Source: an uncultured Pelagibacteraceae bacterium (GTDB lineage: Bacteria > Pseudomonadota > Alphaproteobacteria > Pelagibacterales > Pelagibacteraceae). From it: DNA of 64,000 nucleotides. Made by a program: the position numbers and the translations under genes. The stretch lies in the NCBI GenBank assembly GCA_902571055.1, contig CACGAM010000001.1, positions 1 through 64,000 on the forward strand, read 5' to 3'. Positions 9,153-18,834 of the stretch are shown here, one piece after another (positions within the stretch are counted from its first letter, which is position 1; each line of letters starts with the position of its first letter). The notes beneath the pieces were generated by a model, which was not told the origin of the DNA, did not search any database, and was given only the letters and a program-made list of their open reading frames with translations.

Positions 9153-10061
9153 TTAATCAGCGATGACAATTTCTAAATTTAATTTTATTTTGTATTTTTC
9201 AAAAACTTTTTTTTTAATAAAAGTAATTAATTTTATCATATCACTGAATTTGGCATCTTTTTTGTTTACTAAAAAATTAAAATGTTGATGTGAAATTGTT
9301 GCATCCCCAAATTCACACCCGGATGGGACAGAGTTTTTAATTAATTCCCATACCTTTAATTTGCTGCTATTTATTGGATTTTTAAATGTGCTTCCCCCGG
9401 TTTTAACTCTTGATGGTTGGGATATTTTTTTTTTATTTTTTAGTCTTTCAATTTCTTCATATATTTGCTCTTTCTTTTTTTTTTTTCCTTTAAAAGATGC
9501 ACTTAAAAAAATCAAATCATTTTTTAAATCAGTTCCTCTGTAAAAAAAATTTATTTTTGAAGACGGTATAGTATAAACGTTTCCCTCAAAGTCCATTACC
9601 TGAATAGACAAAATGAAATCTTTAAACTCTTTTCCATAACATCCTGAATTCATCCTAACCCCGCCTCCAACAGTACCTGGTATACATGATAAAAATTCTA
9701 GACCTCCAATTTCATTTTCTGCAAGATAATTTGATAGGTTTTTATCTAGAACATTACTACCTGCAATTACTGTATTATCGTTTAATTTAGAGATGTTATT
9801 AAAACGATTTCCCAATTTTACCACAACACCATTATAAACTTCGTCAGTAAATAATGTATTTGATCCAGCGCCTAAAATAAATATTTTTCCTCTTTTATTG
9901 TATAATTTTAAAAAATCAGATAAATCCTTTAGTGAATCTGGTTTGTAAAAAAGCTTTGATTTACCGCCAATATTAAACCAATTCAAATTTTTGATATTAT
10001 AATCAAAATGCAATCTATTTCTTCTCTTTTCAGAAAAATTTTTTAAATCTTGTAATTTCAT
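9153..10061 (-). CDS. murB: UDP-N-acetylenolpyruvoylglucosamine reductase MurB
   Basis: FAD- and NADPH-dependent reductase that forms UDP-MurNAc. 302 residues. FAD-binding motif ILGAGSNTL, the conserved IPGTVGGGVRMNSGCYG segment and the catalytic serine region TGGSTFKNP of type II MurB enzymes are visible. The start overlaps the murC stop by 4 bases. A run of twelve A residues (coding strand, near 9477-9488) encodes a lysine stretch; the frame stays open through it. This homopolymer is a plausible site for sequencing or replication slippage but shows no damage here. Confidence 0.96.
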   Translation of the reverse strand: MKLQDLKNFSEKRRNRLHFDYNIKNLNWFNIGGKSKLFYKPDSLKDLSDFLKLYNKRGKIFILGAGSNTLFTDEVYNGVVVKLGNRFNNISKLNDNTVIAGSNVLDKNLSNYLAENEIGGLEFLSCIPGTVGGGVRMNSGCYGKEFKDFILSIQVMDFEGNVYTIPSSKINFFYRGTDLKNDLIFLSASFKGKKKKKEQIYEEIERLKNKKKISQPSRVKTGGSTFKNPINSSKLKVWELIKNSVPSGCEFGDATISHQHFNFLVNKKDAKFSDMIKLITFIKKKVFEKYKIKLNLEIVIAD

Positions 10062-11455
10062 TTGAGTTTATGCTCTAATGATCTCATCCAGTTGGATATT
10101 GATCCAGCCCCCATACCAATAACAATTTTATTTCCAAAAATGTTTTGCTTTACGTATTTTAATATATCTTTTTCTTCATTAACGATTACTAAATTTACTT
10201 TAGAATTCTTGATTATTTGTTTAGCAAAGTTTTTATAATTAAAATTTAGTTTAATATTTTCACCAGCTTTAAATACTGGACATAGTATTAAATGATCTGA
10301 ATGTTTAAAACATTTTGTAAATTCATCTTTTAAGCTATTTAATCTCGAAACTCTATGAGGCTGAAAAATGCAAACTATTTCTTTTTCCCTATACACCTCT
10401 CGTAAACTAGTTAAAACGCAACTAATTTCAGAAGGGTGATGAGCATAATCATCTATAAAACTTATGTTTCTATAACTAAATAAATTATTAAAACGCCTTT
10501 GCACTCCTTGAAAATTTTTTAATCCACTTTTAATCATACTATTTGAAATACCAATTAAATAACACACTGCCGCAGAGGCTGCTGCATTCCTTATGTTATG
10601 TAAACCAATAATCGGTAATTGTAATTTTTTTATATAATCTTTCTTTTGACCTGGTAAACTTATAGATAAGTTAAATTGGGAGTAATCTTTATTATTAATT
10701 ATATTCTCTATTCTAAAATTAGCACTCCTGTCTAATCCATAAGTCAAAAAATTTTTATTTTTAATTTTATTCGAAATACTTTTTATTGCTGGGTCATCTA
10801 TGCATATGAAGCTTTTACCAAAAGAAGGCGTTTTATCTAAAAATTTTATGAAACTTCCTTTGAGTTTATCCAAGGATTTATGATAATCTAAATGTTCTGC
10901 ATCGATGTTAGTTACAATAGAATAAGTTACTGGAATATCCAAAAAACTCCCATCAGACTCATCAGACTCTAAAATACACCAATTACTTTTTCCCAATTTG
11001 GCTGAATTACCATACGAATTTAGAACACCACCATTAATTACCGTAGGATCGATTTTTGAAAATGAAAAAATTGATGAAATGAGAGAGGTAGTCGTCGTTT
11101 TTCCGTGAGATCCAGCAACCACTATATTCTTCATTAATGACACAATATGTCCAAGCATTTCTCCTCTTTTATAGATTGGTAATTTTTTTTTTTTGGCTTT
11201 AATTAATTCCGGATTATTCTTCTTGATTGCAGAGGAAATCACTAAAATTGTAGAATTTAAAATATTTTTTTCTCCATGACCTAAAAAAACTTTAATTCTA
11301 TTATTTTTGAGCCTCTCTATATTTTTGCTAAATGATAAATCACTTCCTTGAATTTTGAAACCAAGACCTTTCATGATTATAGCCAATCCACTCATTCCAA
11401 TGCCACCAATTCCTACAAAATGTATAGTCTCTTTATTTCCAAGTTTAATTTTCAT
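10058..11455 (-). CDS. murC: UDP-N-acetylmuramate--L-alanine ligase MurC
   Basis: First amino-acid-adding Mur ligase; joins L-Ala to UDP-MurNAc with ATP. 465 residues. The N-terminal Rossmann motif FVGIGGIGMSGLA, the ATP P-loop AGSHGKTTTTS, the SDESDGSF element and the central DAEHLDYH are all present, followed by the Mur ligase C-terminal domain (FIDDYAHHPSEI is characteristic of MurC). Overlaps murG by 11 bases and murB by 4 bases within the dcw run. Confidence 0.97.
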   Translation of the reverse strand: MKIKLGNKETIHFVGIGGIGMSGLAIIMKGLGFKIQGSDLSFSKNIERLKNNRIKVFLGHGEKNILNSTILVISSAIKKNNPELIKAKKKKLPIYKRGEMLGHIVSLMKNIVVAGSHGKTTTTSLISSIFSFSKIDPTVINGGVLNSYGNSAKLGKSNWCILESDESDGSFLDIPVTYSIVTNIDAEHLDYHKSLDKLKGSFIKFLDKTPSFGKSFICIDDPAIKSISNKIKNKNFLTYGLDRSANFRIENIINNKDYSQFNLSISLPGQKKDYIKKLQLPIIGLHNIRNAAASAAVCYLIGISNSMIKSGLKNFQGVQRRFNNLFSYRNISFIDDYAHHPSEISCVLTSLREVYREKEIVCIFQPHRVSRLNSLKDEFTKCFKHSDHLILCPVFKAGENIKLNFNYKNFAKQIIKNSKVNLVIVNEEKDILKYVKQNIFGNKIVIGMGAGSISNWMRSLEHKLK

Positions 11456-12518
11456 TGATTAATTTGATTAATTTTTTATTTATATCATCCCACTTATTTT
11501 GATAAGAAATATTTTTCAAATTCGAATATTTGTCTTGATAAACAGCATCACTGGATATTATTTTTTTTAAAAGGCTTATTAAATTTAATTTTTCAAAATT
11601 CGCTTGATTAATAAGCCAACAACAGTTTTTTTCCTCGTAATATTTTGCGTTAAAATATTGATGATTATCTTTTGCAGATGGCAACGGTATTCCTATAAAC
11701 GGGATACATAATTTTACCAATTCACTTAATGTTGAGGCACCACATCTAGATATCGCTAAATCACATTTTGACATATATTCATAAATATCATTTTTAAATG
11801 TAAATAGTGAATTTGGAATATTATTTTTAGCATAAGTTTTTTTTATTTCGTCAATTTTACTTTCATCGCTTACCTGCTGATATATATTTATTTTTTTAAT
11901 TTTATTTAAATCAATTAATATCTCTTGAATAATTTTATCAAAGTACAATGCCCCTTGGCTCCCTCCGATAACTAAAATTTTAGGCACTTCTGAGATATGT
12001 CCATTTTGAATATTTAAATCATATATATTTTTTTTTAAAATTGTTTCTGTTAAAAATATTTTATTTATATATTTATCTGGAAAATTCATAATTTTTTTAT
12101 TGTAACAAATTATTTTATTAGCAAATTTTAAGAAGTACTTGTTTGATCTCCCTAAAACCATATTGGGCTCAAATAATATGATCGAAATATTTAAAAATTT
12201 TGCAGACAAACAAAATGGAAGAGACATATACCCGCCTGTACTTATAACTAATTTTATTTTATTTTTTTTTAAATATAAATATCCTTTTATAATTGAAATG
12301 AACATAAGGGCTAATGAAAAAGGCAATTTAAAAATATTTTTTGATATTTGATTTATTTTAATAGTATCAAAACTATATTTATTTTTATTTATAAATTTTT
12401 TCCCTCTAATATCCGTTACAATTTTTACATCGAATTTCTTATTTAAATGATCAAAAATATTTAATGCAGGCATGACGTGTCCACCTGTACCCCCTGTTGT
12501 TATTAATATTTTTTTCAT
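11445..12518 (-). CDS. murG: Undecaprenyl-PP-MurNAc-pentapeptide-UDPGlcNAc GlcNAc transferase MurG
   Basis: Peripheral membrane GT28 glycosyltransferase that turns lipid I into lipid II. 357 residues. The lipid/diphosphate-binding loop TTGGTGGHVMPAL opens the protein; a second glycine-rich loop VIGGSQGALYFD and the donor-binding SRCGASTLSEL are present in the C-terminal half. It shares one base with ftsW and overlaps murC by 11 bases. Between the motifs the sequence is very lysine- and isoleucine-rich, typical of this genome. Confidence 0.96.
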   Translation of the reverse strand: MKKILITTGGTGGHVMPALNIFDHLNKKFDVKIVTDIRGKKFINKNKYSFDTIKINQISKNIFKLPFSLALMFISIIKGYLYLKKNKIKLVISTGGYMSLPFCLSAKFLNISIILFEPNMVLGRSNKYFLKFANKIICYNKKIMNFPDKYINKIFLTETILKKNIYDLNIQNGHISEVPKILVIGGSQGALYFDKIIQEILIDLNKIKKINIYQQVSDESKIDEIKKTYAKNNIPNSLFTFKNDIYEYMSKCDLAISRCGASTLSELVKLCIPFIGIPLPSAKDNHQYFNAKYYEEKNCCWLINQANFEKLNLISLLKKIISSDAVYQDKYSNLKNISYQNKWDDINKKLIKLINEN

Positions 12519-13639
12519 TAATATTTAATTTTTCTTTTAGTAAAATTTAAAATAATCCCGGATATAATAGCAGTGCTTATAATTGAAGATCCACCGTTAC
12601 TTAAATATGGCAATGTCATACCAGTAGTTGGTAATATTCTAATATTAACTCCAACATGAATAAATGTTTGCATTAATATTAATACTACACATCCTAACAG
12701 AATTAATTTTATAAGATTGTTATCCTCTTTATCAATTATTTTCATTACCTTAAAAGATAGAAAAAGGTAAATGAGCATAATTAAAATTATAGAAATAGCT
12801 CCAAATTCCTCAGAAATTACAGATATTATATAATCAGTATGTGCTTCTGGGACTTTCGTATTTAAGGTGCCTTCTCCTATTCCCTTTCCAAACAAACCTC
12901 CATTTATAATTGCCTCTGATGCTTTATCAGATTGATAACTATTTCCCGATGAAGGATTTAAAAATGAAATTAACCTAAGTTTAATATAACTAAACTTTGG
13001 TATATAAATTATTAAATAACTAACAAAACCTCCCAAGATAAAAAAAGATGAAAAAAATAAAAATAAGTTCACCCCTGATATAAAAATTAAAGACAACCAA
13101 ACTATTATTACTAAAATGGACTGACCTATGTCAGGCTGAATCATTAATAATAAAATTATTGGTAAAATAATTATAAAACTTAAAATAAATCTGACATATA
13201 AATTTTTAATATTTTTTAACGTAAGCAAGAACCCAATGGTAATAATTATAAAAGGTTTTAAAATTTCGATTGGCTGAAACCTTGGTAAGATTCCAAAATT
13301 AAGCCACCTTTTAGATCCTTTGACCTCTACTCCAAAAAAAGGAACTAAAATTAGGAAAAATGTACAAATTAGGAATAAAATTAAACTTACGTAAATCAAT
13401 TTATCTCTTTCAATGAATGAAATTAAAAAAAGTAATGATATTCCAACACATATAAATACAAAATGTTTTAAAAAAAAATAATATGAATTTGTACCCAATT
13501 TATCAGATGCAATTATTGATGTAGATACAAAAGAAAAAAATAATCCTAAAAGAAATAAGCTCAAAATTAATAATAATATTATTTTATCAATATTTTTCCA
13601 CCAGTCATAATAAGATTCAAAAAATTTATTTTTTAACAT
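12518..13639 (-). CDS. ftsW: Septal peptidoglycan polymerase FtsW (SEDS family)
   Basis: Polytopic SEDS glycosyltransferase that polymerises septal glycan strands with FtsI. 373 residues with roughly ten hydrophobic segments. SEDS signatures include KGSKRWLNFG, the RFQPIEILKP segment, QPDIGQSIL, and the C-terminal PEAHTDYIISVISEEFG plus LPYLSNGGSS. It overlaps murD by 14 bases and abuts murG. The murD-ftsW-murG order is canonical. A rodA function is unlikely given the context. Confidence 0.95.
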   Translation of the reverse strand: MLKNKFFESYYDWWKNIDKIILLLILSLFLLGLFFSFVSTSIIASDKLGTNSYYFFLKHFVFICVGISLLFLISFIERDKLIYVSLILFLICTFFLILVPFFGVEVKGSKRWLNFGILPRFQPIEILKPFIIITIGFLLTLKNIKNLYVRFILSFIIILPIILLLMIQPDIGQSILVIIVWLSLIFISGVNLFLFFSSFFILGGFVSYLIIYIPKFSYIKLRLISFLNPSSGNSYQSDKASEAIINGGLFGKGIGEGTLNTKVPEAHTDYIISVISEEFGAISIILIMLIYLFLSFKVMKIIDKEDNNLIKLILLGCVVLILMQTFIHVGVNIRILPTTGMTLPYLSNGGSSIISTAIISGIILNFTKRKIKY

Positions 13640-14909
13640 TAATTCTTTTTATTAAGTTTAATTTTTTTACTAATTTATTAAAATAAATTCCCCTATCTTC
13701 AAAATTTTTAAATTGATCAAAAGAGGCTGCGGCCGGGCTAAAAATAATACTTTGGCGATTTTTTTGGTTCGAGCAATTTATAATTGTTTTTTTTAACGCA
13801 TCATTTAAATTTTTAAAATTATAAATATTATTTTTATAATTTAATTGTTTAATAAAAGAATATCTATCTCTTCCATAAATATAATATTTAATATTTTTTT
13901 GAAATTTATCTGACAAATTTAATTTATCGCCTTTTTTTGCTAGACCGCCTAATATCCAATGAATATTCTTAAAAGATTTTAAAATATTTAAAGATGATGA
14001 AAAACTAGTTGATTTGGAGTCATTCATTATCATAACTTTTTTATTTTGATATATAATTTCTTGTCTAAATGGTAATCCTTTAAAATTATTTATAGTTTTT
14101 TTTATTATTTTTTTTTCAATCTTTAATAATTTAGATATGTAGATAGCAAAGTTAAAATTTTGCATCATATCATTGCTTATAGTTTTATTTTTATCAATAA
14201 TTTTATTTTTTGAGCTACTATTGATTTTAATAATCTTCGTTTTAGTTCTTTTTTGTTTTATGTCTTTATTTGAAAAAATATTTTTCTCTATAATTCCAGT
14301 ACCACCAGGAATTAAATTTTTTAACAGTTTAAATTTTATTTTTCTGTAATTTGAAAAAGTTTTATGTCTATCTAAATGATCTGGAAATATATTTAAAATT
14401 GCCGCAATATCACTTTTAAAATATTTTGAATATTCAATTTGGTAAGATGAAATCTCAACAATAAAAACTGTTTTTTTTGTAATTTTTTTTTCATTTAAAA
14501 TTGGTTGGCCTATGTTTCCTACAAGTCTTGCATCAAGACCTGAATTCTTTAAAATTTTATGTATTATTTTTGAGGTAGTAGACTTGCCATTCGTTCCTGT
14601 TATGCATATTTTTAAATTTCGTATATTTTTAAAATAAAAAATATCTAAATCACTGATAATCTTACTTTTATTTATTAATAGAAATTTTTTTAAATTGCAG
14701 ACATCTTTGTTAATCCCTGGACTTAAAACAATAAAATCAAACTTTGTTTTTTTTAATTTGAATCGTGAAATTTTGAATTTTTTTGGTAATTTTTTTAATT
14801 TGTCGTCGTATATTTTTACAATGTTATCTTTTTTTAAATAATTTAAACATGACTTGCCACTTCTGCCGAAACCATAAACAAGAATTTTTTTATTTTTAAA
14901 TTCTACCAT
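13626..14909 (-). CDS. murD: UDP-N-acetylmuramoylalanine--D-glutamate ligase MurD
   Basis: Mur ligase adding D-Glu. I place the start at 14909 (MVEFKNKKILVYGFGRSGKS), where the ATG shares its first base with the mraY stop TAA; this gives 427 residues. A longer frame opens at 14966, but the extra 19 residues would lie inside mraY and lack family similarity. Visible motifs are the N-terminal GFGRSGKS loop, the P-loop ITGTNGKSTTS, the FPDHLDRH segment and NDSKSTSF near the C-terminal domain. Normal for the family. Confidence 0.94.
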   Translation of the reverse strand: MVEFKNKKILVYGFGRSGKSCLNYLKKDNIVKIYDDKLKKLPKKFKISRFKLKKTKFDFIVLSPGINKDVCNLKKFLLINKSKIISDLDIFYFKNIRNLKICITGTNGKSTTSKIIHKILKNSGLDARLVGNIGQPILNEKKITKKTVFIVEISSYQIEYSKYFKSDIAAILNIFPDHLDRHKTFSNYRKIKFKLLKNLIPGGTGIIEKNIFSNKDIKQKRTKTKIIKINSSSKNKIIDKNKTISNDMMQNFNFAIYISKLLKIEKKIIKKTINNFKGLPFRQEIIYQNKKVMIMNDSKSTSFSSSLNILKSFKNIHWILGGLAKKGDKLNLSDKFQKNIKYYIYGRDRYSFIKQLNYKNNIYNFKNLNDALKKTIINCSNQKNRQSIIFSPAAASFDQFKNFEDRGIYFNKLVKKLNLIKRINVKK

Positions 14910-15994
14910 TATCTTAATTTCAAAGTAGCAAGACCTATCATTGCTAATATAATTGAAATTATCCAAAAACGAATTACGACGGTGGATTCATGCCATCCCT
15001 TTTTTTCAAAATGATGATGAATAGGTGCCATTTTAAAAATTCTTTTGCCTGTTAATTTAAAAGATATAACTTGTACTATTACCGAAAAAGCTTCAAAAAC
15101 AAACAAACCTCCAGTAATAGCTAGAACAATTTCGTGCTTGGTAATTATTGATACAGCACCTAATGAACCACCAAGTGCAAGGGATCCCGTGTCACCCATA
15201 AAGATCTTTGCTGGAGGTGCGTTGAACCATAAAAAACCTAAGCACGCTCCAATTATTGCTCCACAAAAAACTGCAACTTCACCTACACCCTCAATATAAG
15301 GAATTTGTAAATACTCTGAAAATACAACATTACCTGTTACGTAACTAATAAATGCAAAGCACGAAGCTACTAATATTACCGGCACAGTAGCTAATCCATC
15401 TAAACCATCCGTTAGATTTACAGCATTTGAAGAGCCAACAATTACAAACAAATAAAAAGGAACAAAAAACCAACCAAGATTTATGATTACATTTTTAAAG
15501 AAAGGAATATACAAATTTTTCAGATCGGCAGGTTCAGCAAGATAGGTTAATATCGCTATTCCAAGCAATCCTAAAATAATTTGTAAAGTTAATTTTAATT
15601 TTGATGATAAGCCATGCGAACTTTTGCTTTTAATTTTTTTCAAGTCATCAAATGCCCCTAAGGCTCCAAAAGAAAATACTATAAATATCAAAAACCAGTT
15701 GAAAGGATTTGATAAATCACCCCATAATAATATTCCAGAAAACAATCCAAGCAAAATTAATAGTCCTCCCATTGTAGGAGTGCCAATTTTTTTTATAACG
15801 TGATCCTTGGGCCCGTCTTCCCTTATAGGATTGTATATTTGTTTTCTCGAAAAATAATTAATAAATGGTGTTCCGACAATAAAAACAACTAACATGGCCG
15901 TGAACATAGAAAGACCAGTCCTAACTGTTAGATATTTAAATACATTTAAAAAGGAAAATGTATCAATAAAGCTTATGAGCAAACTATATAACAT
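14909..15994 (-). CDS. mraY: Phospho-N-acetylmuramoyl-pentapeptide-transferase MraY
   Basis: Integral membrane transferase that moves phospho-MurNAc-pentapeptide to undecaprenyl phosphate, making lipid I. 361 residues, about ten transmembrane segments. Family marks: GTPTMGGLL near residue 70, the catalytic aspartate region FGALGAFDDLKK, NLTDGLDGLA, the magnesium-binding FMGDTGSLALGG and the C-terminal MAPIHHHFEKKGW. Follows the murE-murF fusion by 2 bases and overlaps murD by 1 base. Confidence 0.97.
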   Translation of the reverse strand: MLYSLLISFIDTFSFLNVFKYLTVRTGLSMFTAMLVVFIVGTPFINYFSRKQIYNPIREDGPKDHVIKKIGTPTMGGLLILLGLFSGILLWGDLSNPFNWFLIFIVFSFGALGAFDDLKKIKSKSSHGLSSKLKLTLQIILGLLGIAILTYLAEPADLKNLYIPFFKNVIINLGWFFVPFYLFVIVGSSNAVNLTDGLDGLATVPVILVASCFAFISYVTGNVVFSEYLQIPYIEGVGEVAVFCGAIIGACLGFLWFNAPPAKIFMGDTGSLALGGSLGAVSIITKHEIVLAITGGLFVFEAFSVIVQVISFKLTGKRIFKMAPIHHHFEKKGWHESTVVIRFWIISIILAMIGLATLKLR

Positions 15995-15996
15995 TT

Positions 15997-18822
15997 TTAA
16001 ATACTCTTTAGTTTAGATACAATTGTATTTAAACCCGTAGAATTTGAACCTTTTACCATCAAATAATTATTATTATCTATCTTATTTTGTATAAAATTTA
16101 AAATTTCGTTTTTATTATTAAATATTTTACCTTTTTTTTGTGTTTGAATTTTGTTTAATGTATGCCTTATATGCTTACCGTACACATGAACTTTATCTAT
16201 ATTCGAGCTGTTTATGATGTCAGAAACTTGAACATGAAGCTTTTTTGAAAACTTCCCCAGTTCCATCATATCACCAAGTATTAATATTTTTTTTGATTTG
16301 TTTACATTTATATTGTTAAATTTTTTGATTGAAAAATTTAATGACAATGGATTGGAATTATAGCTTTCATCAATAAGATTTATTACTTTATTTTTAATTT
16401 TTATCTTCGAAATTTTACCTCTTCCCGGGGGTATTTCAAATTTATAAAATATTTTTTTGCTTATTTTTTCTATATTAAAATAAATTGATAAAATTGATAT
16501 TACCCCTAGTATATTTTCAACATATGGCACCAGATTATTTTTTATTTGAAAAAAATGAATATGCTTATTTATAAATACATAAATTTTAGAGAATTTTTTT
16601 TTGTATTTAATTTTATACAATTGAATATCTGATTTTTTGTTTTTACTATAAGTTATTATTTTTATTTTTCTTTTTTTTGCTTTATTAGCGAAATAATTAT
16701 AAAATTTATCGTCTTTATTTAAGACAATTATCCCCTCTTCTTTGATTTGATCAATTATCTCGCTTTTTGCTTTAGCAATATCATTTATATTTTTAAAGTT
16801 TTTGATGTGCGCATGGGAAATATTAGTTATTACAGCAACATTTGGTCTAACTAATTTAGTTAGGCTTTCAATTTCTCCATGTTTATCCATACCAATCTCA
16901 AACACTCCAAATTCATGTTTTTTTTTTATTTGAAACAGAGATAAAGGTACGCCAAACTTGTTGTTAAAAGATTTTTTTGAATAAGTTGTTTGCCTTAATT
17001 GTACAAGTGAATTTCCTAAAAGATCTTTAAAACTTGTTTTTCCAGCACTTCCCGTAATGCCTATTGCCTGAATATTTGATACCTCTCTTATTATTTTTGA
17101 AACTTTTGAAAATGTTTTAAGGCTATTTTTTACTTTAATTTTTTTTATATTTTTTTTAGAAAAGTTTTTATCTATTATAGATAGCACTGCTCCATTTTTA
17201 ATTGCCACGTTTGCAAATTTATTTCCATCAAGTTTTTTTCCCTTAATCCCAAAAAAAATTGAATTTTTAGAAATTGTATTAGAATTAATTGATGCGTTTT
17301 GAATATTTAATTTATTGCTTAATTTTAGATTTTTTAAATTTTCATTTAAAATATTAGTTTTCCATTCACTAGAAAGTTTATTATTTTTTAATATAATATA
17401 TTTTTTAATTAATGATTTATCAGAGAATTTAATTTTTTTTTTATATTGTTGATAATTCTCATGACCCTTACCTGCAACTATTAAAACATCACCAGATTTA
17501 AGTTCAAATATTGATTTTTTTATAGCATTTTCTCTTGAAGATATTTCAATTAATTTTTTTTTATTTATATTTTCTTTAATTTGATTTCTTATTTTTTTTG
17601 GATCTTCATTTCTAGGGTTGTCATCTGTTAGAAAAATTTTATCACACAATTCATTTGCTATTCTTCCCATAATTGATCTTTTAATTTTATCTCTTTCTCC
17701 ACCACATCCAAAAACTAAAAATATTCTACTAAAAGAAAATTGTTTTTTTATATTTTTTATGCAGGCCCTTAAAGCCTCAGGAGTGTGCGAATAATCTAGA
17801 ATAACCCTTGAATTATTTTTTATTTGTCCAATCATCTCAAATCTTCCATTAACGGGCTTAATTTTTTTGATTTTATCTACAATATTATCGATTGGAATTA
17901 ATCTGCTTGCAGCTATTATTGCCATCATTAAGTTTTTTATTTGTATATTACCAATCAGCTTAGTTTCGAAAGAATATTCTTTATTATTAAATTTAAATTT
18001 TACGATTTGGTTATTTTTTATAAACGTATGAGATAAAATTTTAAATCCTTCGTTATCACCTAATATAGCTTGTTTTAATTTTTTGTTTCTACATATATTT
18101 TTCAATTTAACTGCTTCACGGGTTTCATTATCAAATACTACTAATCCTTTTTTTTTTAAAAGTTGTTTAAATAATATAAGTTTCGAGTCCAGGTATCTTG
18201 TATATGATTTATGATAATCCAAGTGATCCCTAGAAAAATTTGTAAATATACCTGCATCAAATCTAATCCCATTTAATCTTTGTTGATGTAATCCATGACT
18301 AGAGGCCTCAAGTATCACGTTATTTATTTTACGTTTTCTTAATTTTTCTAATAATTTATTTAAATTTACTGGATCTAATGTTGTATTTGTTGTTTTTATA
18401 TTAGTTGATTTTCCCTTAACACCTAAAGTGCCAATAGAAGCCGATTTAATATTATTTAATTCGCAAATTTGTTGGTAAAAATTTGCTACAGACGATTTTC
18501 CATTAGTCCCAGTTACTGCAGTAATATTGATAGGTTTTTTTGGATAAATTTTATTTGATATTTCAGCTAAGATTTTTCTTGGATGCTTATTATATATATA
18601 TAGGGTCTTATCTTTGATACCTTGAAATTTTAAATTTGAAATAATTGTTCTTGCCCCGTTTTTAATTGCTTGATTAATATATAAATTACCATTTTTTTTA
18701 TTGCCCTGAATGGAAACAAAAATATCGTTTTTTTTACATTTTTTACTATTAAATTTAATTTCAGAAAAAATATGAGATTTATATTTGCTATTTAAATTTT
18801 TTATTACTTTGCCTATTTGCAT
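15997..18822 (-). CDS. murEF: MurE-MurF fusion: UDP-MurNAc-tripeptide synthetase / D-Ala-D-Ala-adding ligase
   Basis: A single 941-residue protein carrying two Mur ligases. Residues 1 to about 480 are MurE: P-loop TGTNGKSS at 104-111, DHLDYH at about 199-204, GKGHE at 461-465 and the diaminopimelate-recognising DNPR at 401-404, so meso-DAP is the expected third residue. Residues about 485-941 are MurF, with P-loop GSAGKTS near 591-597, ITNISHAHIKNF and DESYNSNPLSL, a MurF-type substrate motif. There is no stop or frameshift between halves. It would add meso-DAP and then D-Ala-D-Ala. Follows ftsI by 12 bases. The murE-murF order of normal dcw clusters is kept, so the fusion is of adjacent genes. 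Confidence 0.95.
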   Translation of the reverse strand: MQIGKVIKNLNSKYKSHIFSEIKFNSKKCKKNDIFVSIQGNKKNGNLYINQAIKNGARTIISNLKFQGIKDKTLYIYNKHPRKILAEISNKIYPKKPINITAVTGTNGKSSVANFYQQICELNNIKSASIGTLGVKGKSTNIKTTNTTLDPVNLNKLLEKLRKRKINNVILEASSHGLHQQRLNGIRFDAGIFTNFSRDHLDYHKSYTRYLDSKLILFKQLLKKKGLVVFDNETREAVKLKNICRNKKLKQAILGDNEGFKILSHTFIKNNQIVKFKFNNKEYSFETKLIGNIQIKNLMMAIIAASRLIPIDNIVDKIKKIKPVNGRFEMIGQIKNNSRVILDYSHTPEALRACIKNIKKQFSFSRIFLVFGCGGERDKIKRSIMGRIANELCDKIFLTDDNPRNEDPKKIRNQIKENINKKKLIEISSRENAIKKSIFELKSGDVLIVAGKGHENYQQYKKKIKFSDKSLIKKYIILKNNKLSSEWKTNILNENLKNLKLSNKLNIQNASINSNTISKNSIFFGIKGKKLDGNKFANVAIKNGAVLSIIDKNFSKKNIKKIKVKNSLKTFSKVSKIIREVSNIQAIGITGSAGKTSFKDLLGNSLVQLRQTTYSKKSFNNKFGVPLSLFQIKKKHEFGVFEIGMDKHGEIESLTKLVRPNVAVITNISHAHIKNFKNINDIAKAKSEIIDQIKEEGIIVLNKDDKFYNYFANKAKKRKIKIITYSKNKKSDIQLYKIKYKKKFSKIYVFINKHIHFFQIKNNLVPYVENILGVISILSIYFNIEKISKKIFYKFEIPPGRGKISKIKIKNKVINLIDESYNSNPLSLNFSIKKFNNINVNKSKKILILGDMMELGKFSKKLHVQVSDIINSSNIDKVHVYGKHIRHTLNKIQTQKKGKIFNNKNEILNFIQNKIDNNNYLMVKGSNSTGLNTIVSKLKSI

Positions 18823-18834
18823 TAAAATAAATTC

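Noticed and set aside
9477..9488. Homopolymer run (A12 on coding strand) in murB that could cause a frameshift
   Set aside because: The reading frame stays open through it and the domains on both sides are intact.
14910..14966. Longer murD start at 14966
   Set aside because: The added 19 residues lie inside mraY and have no family similarity; the ATG overlapping the mraY stop fits better.
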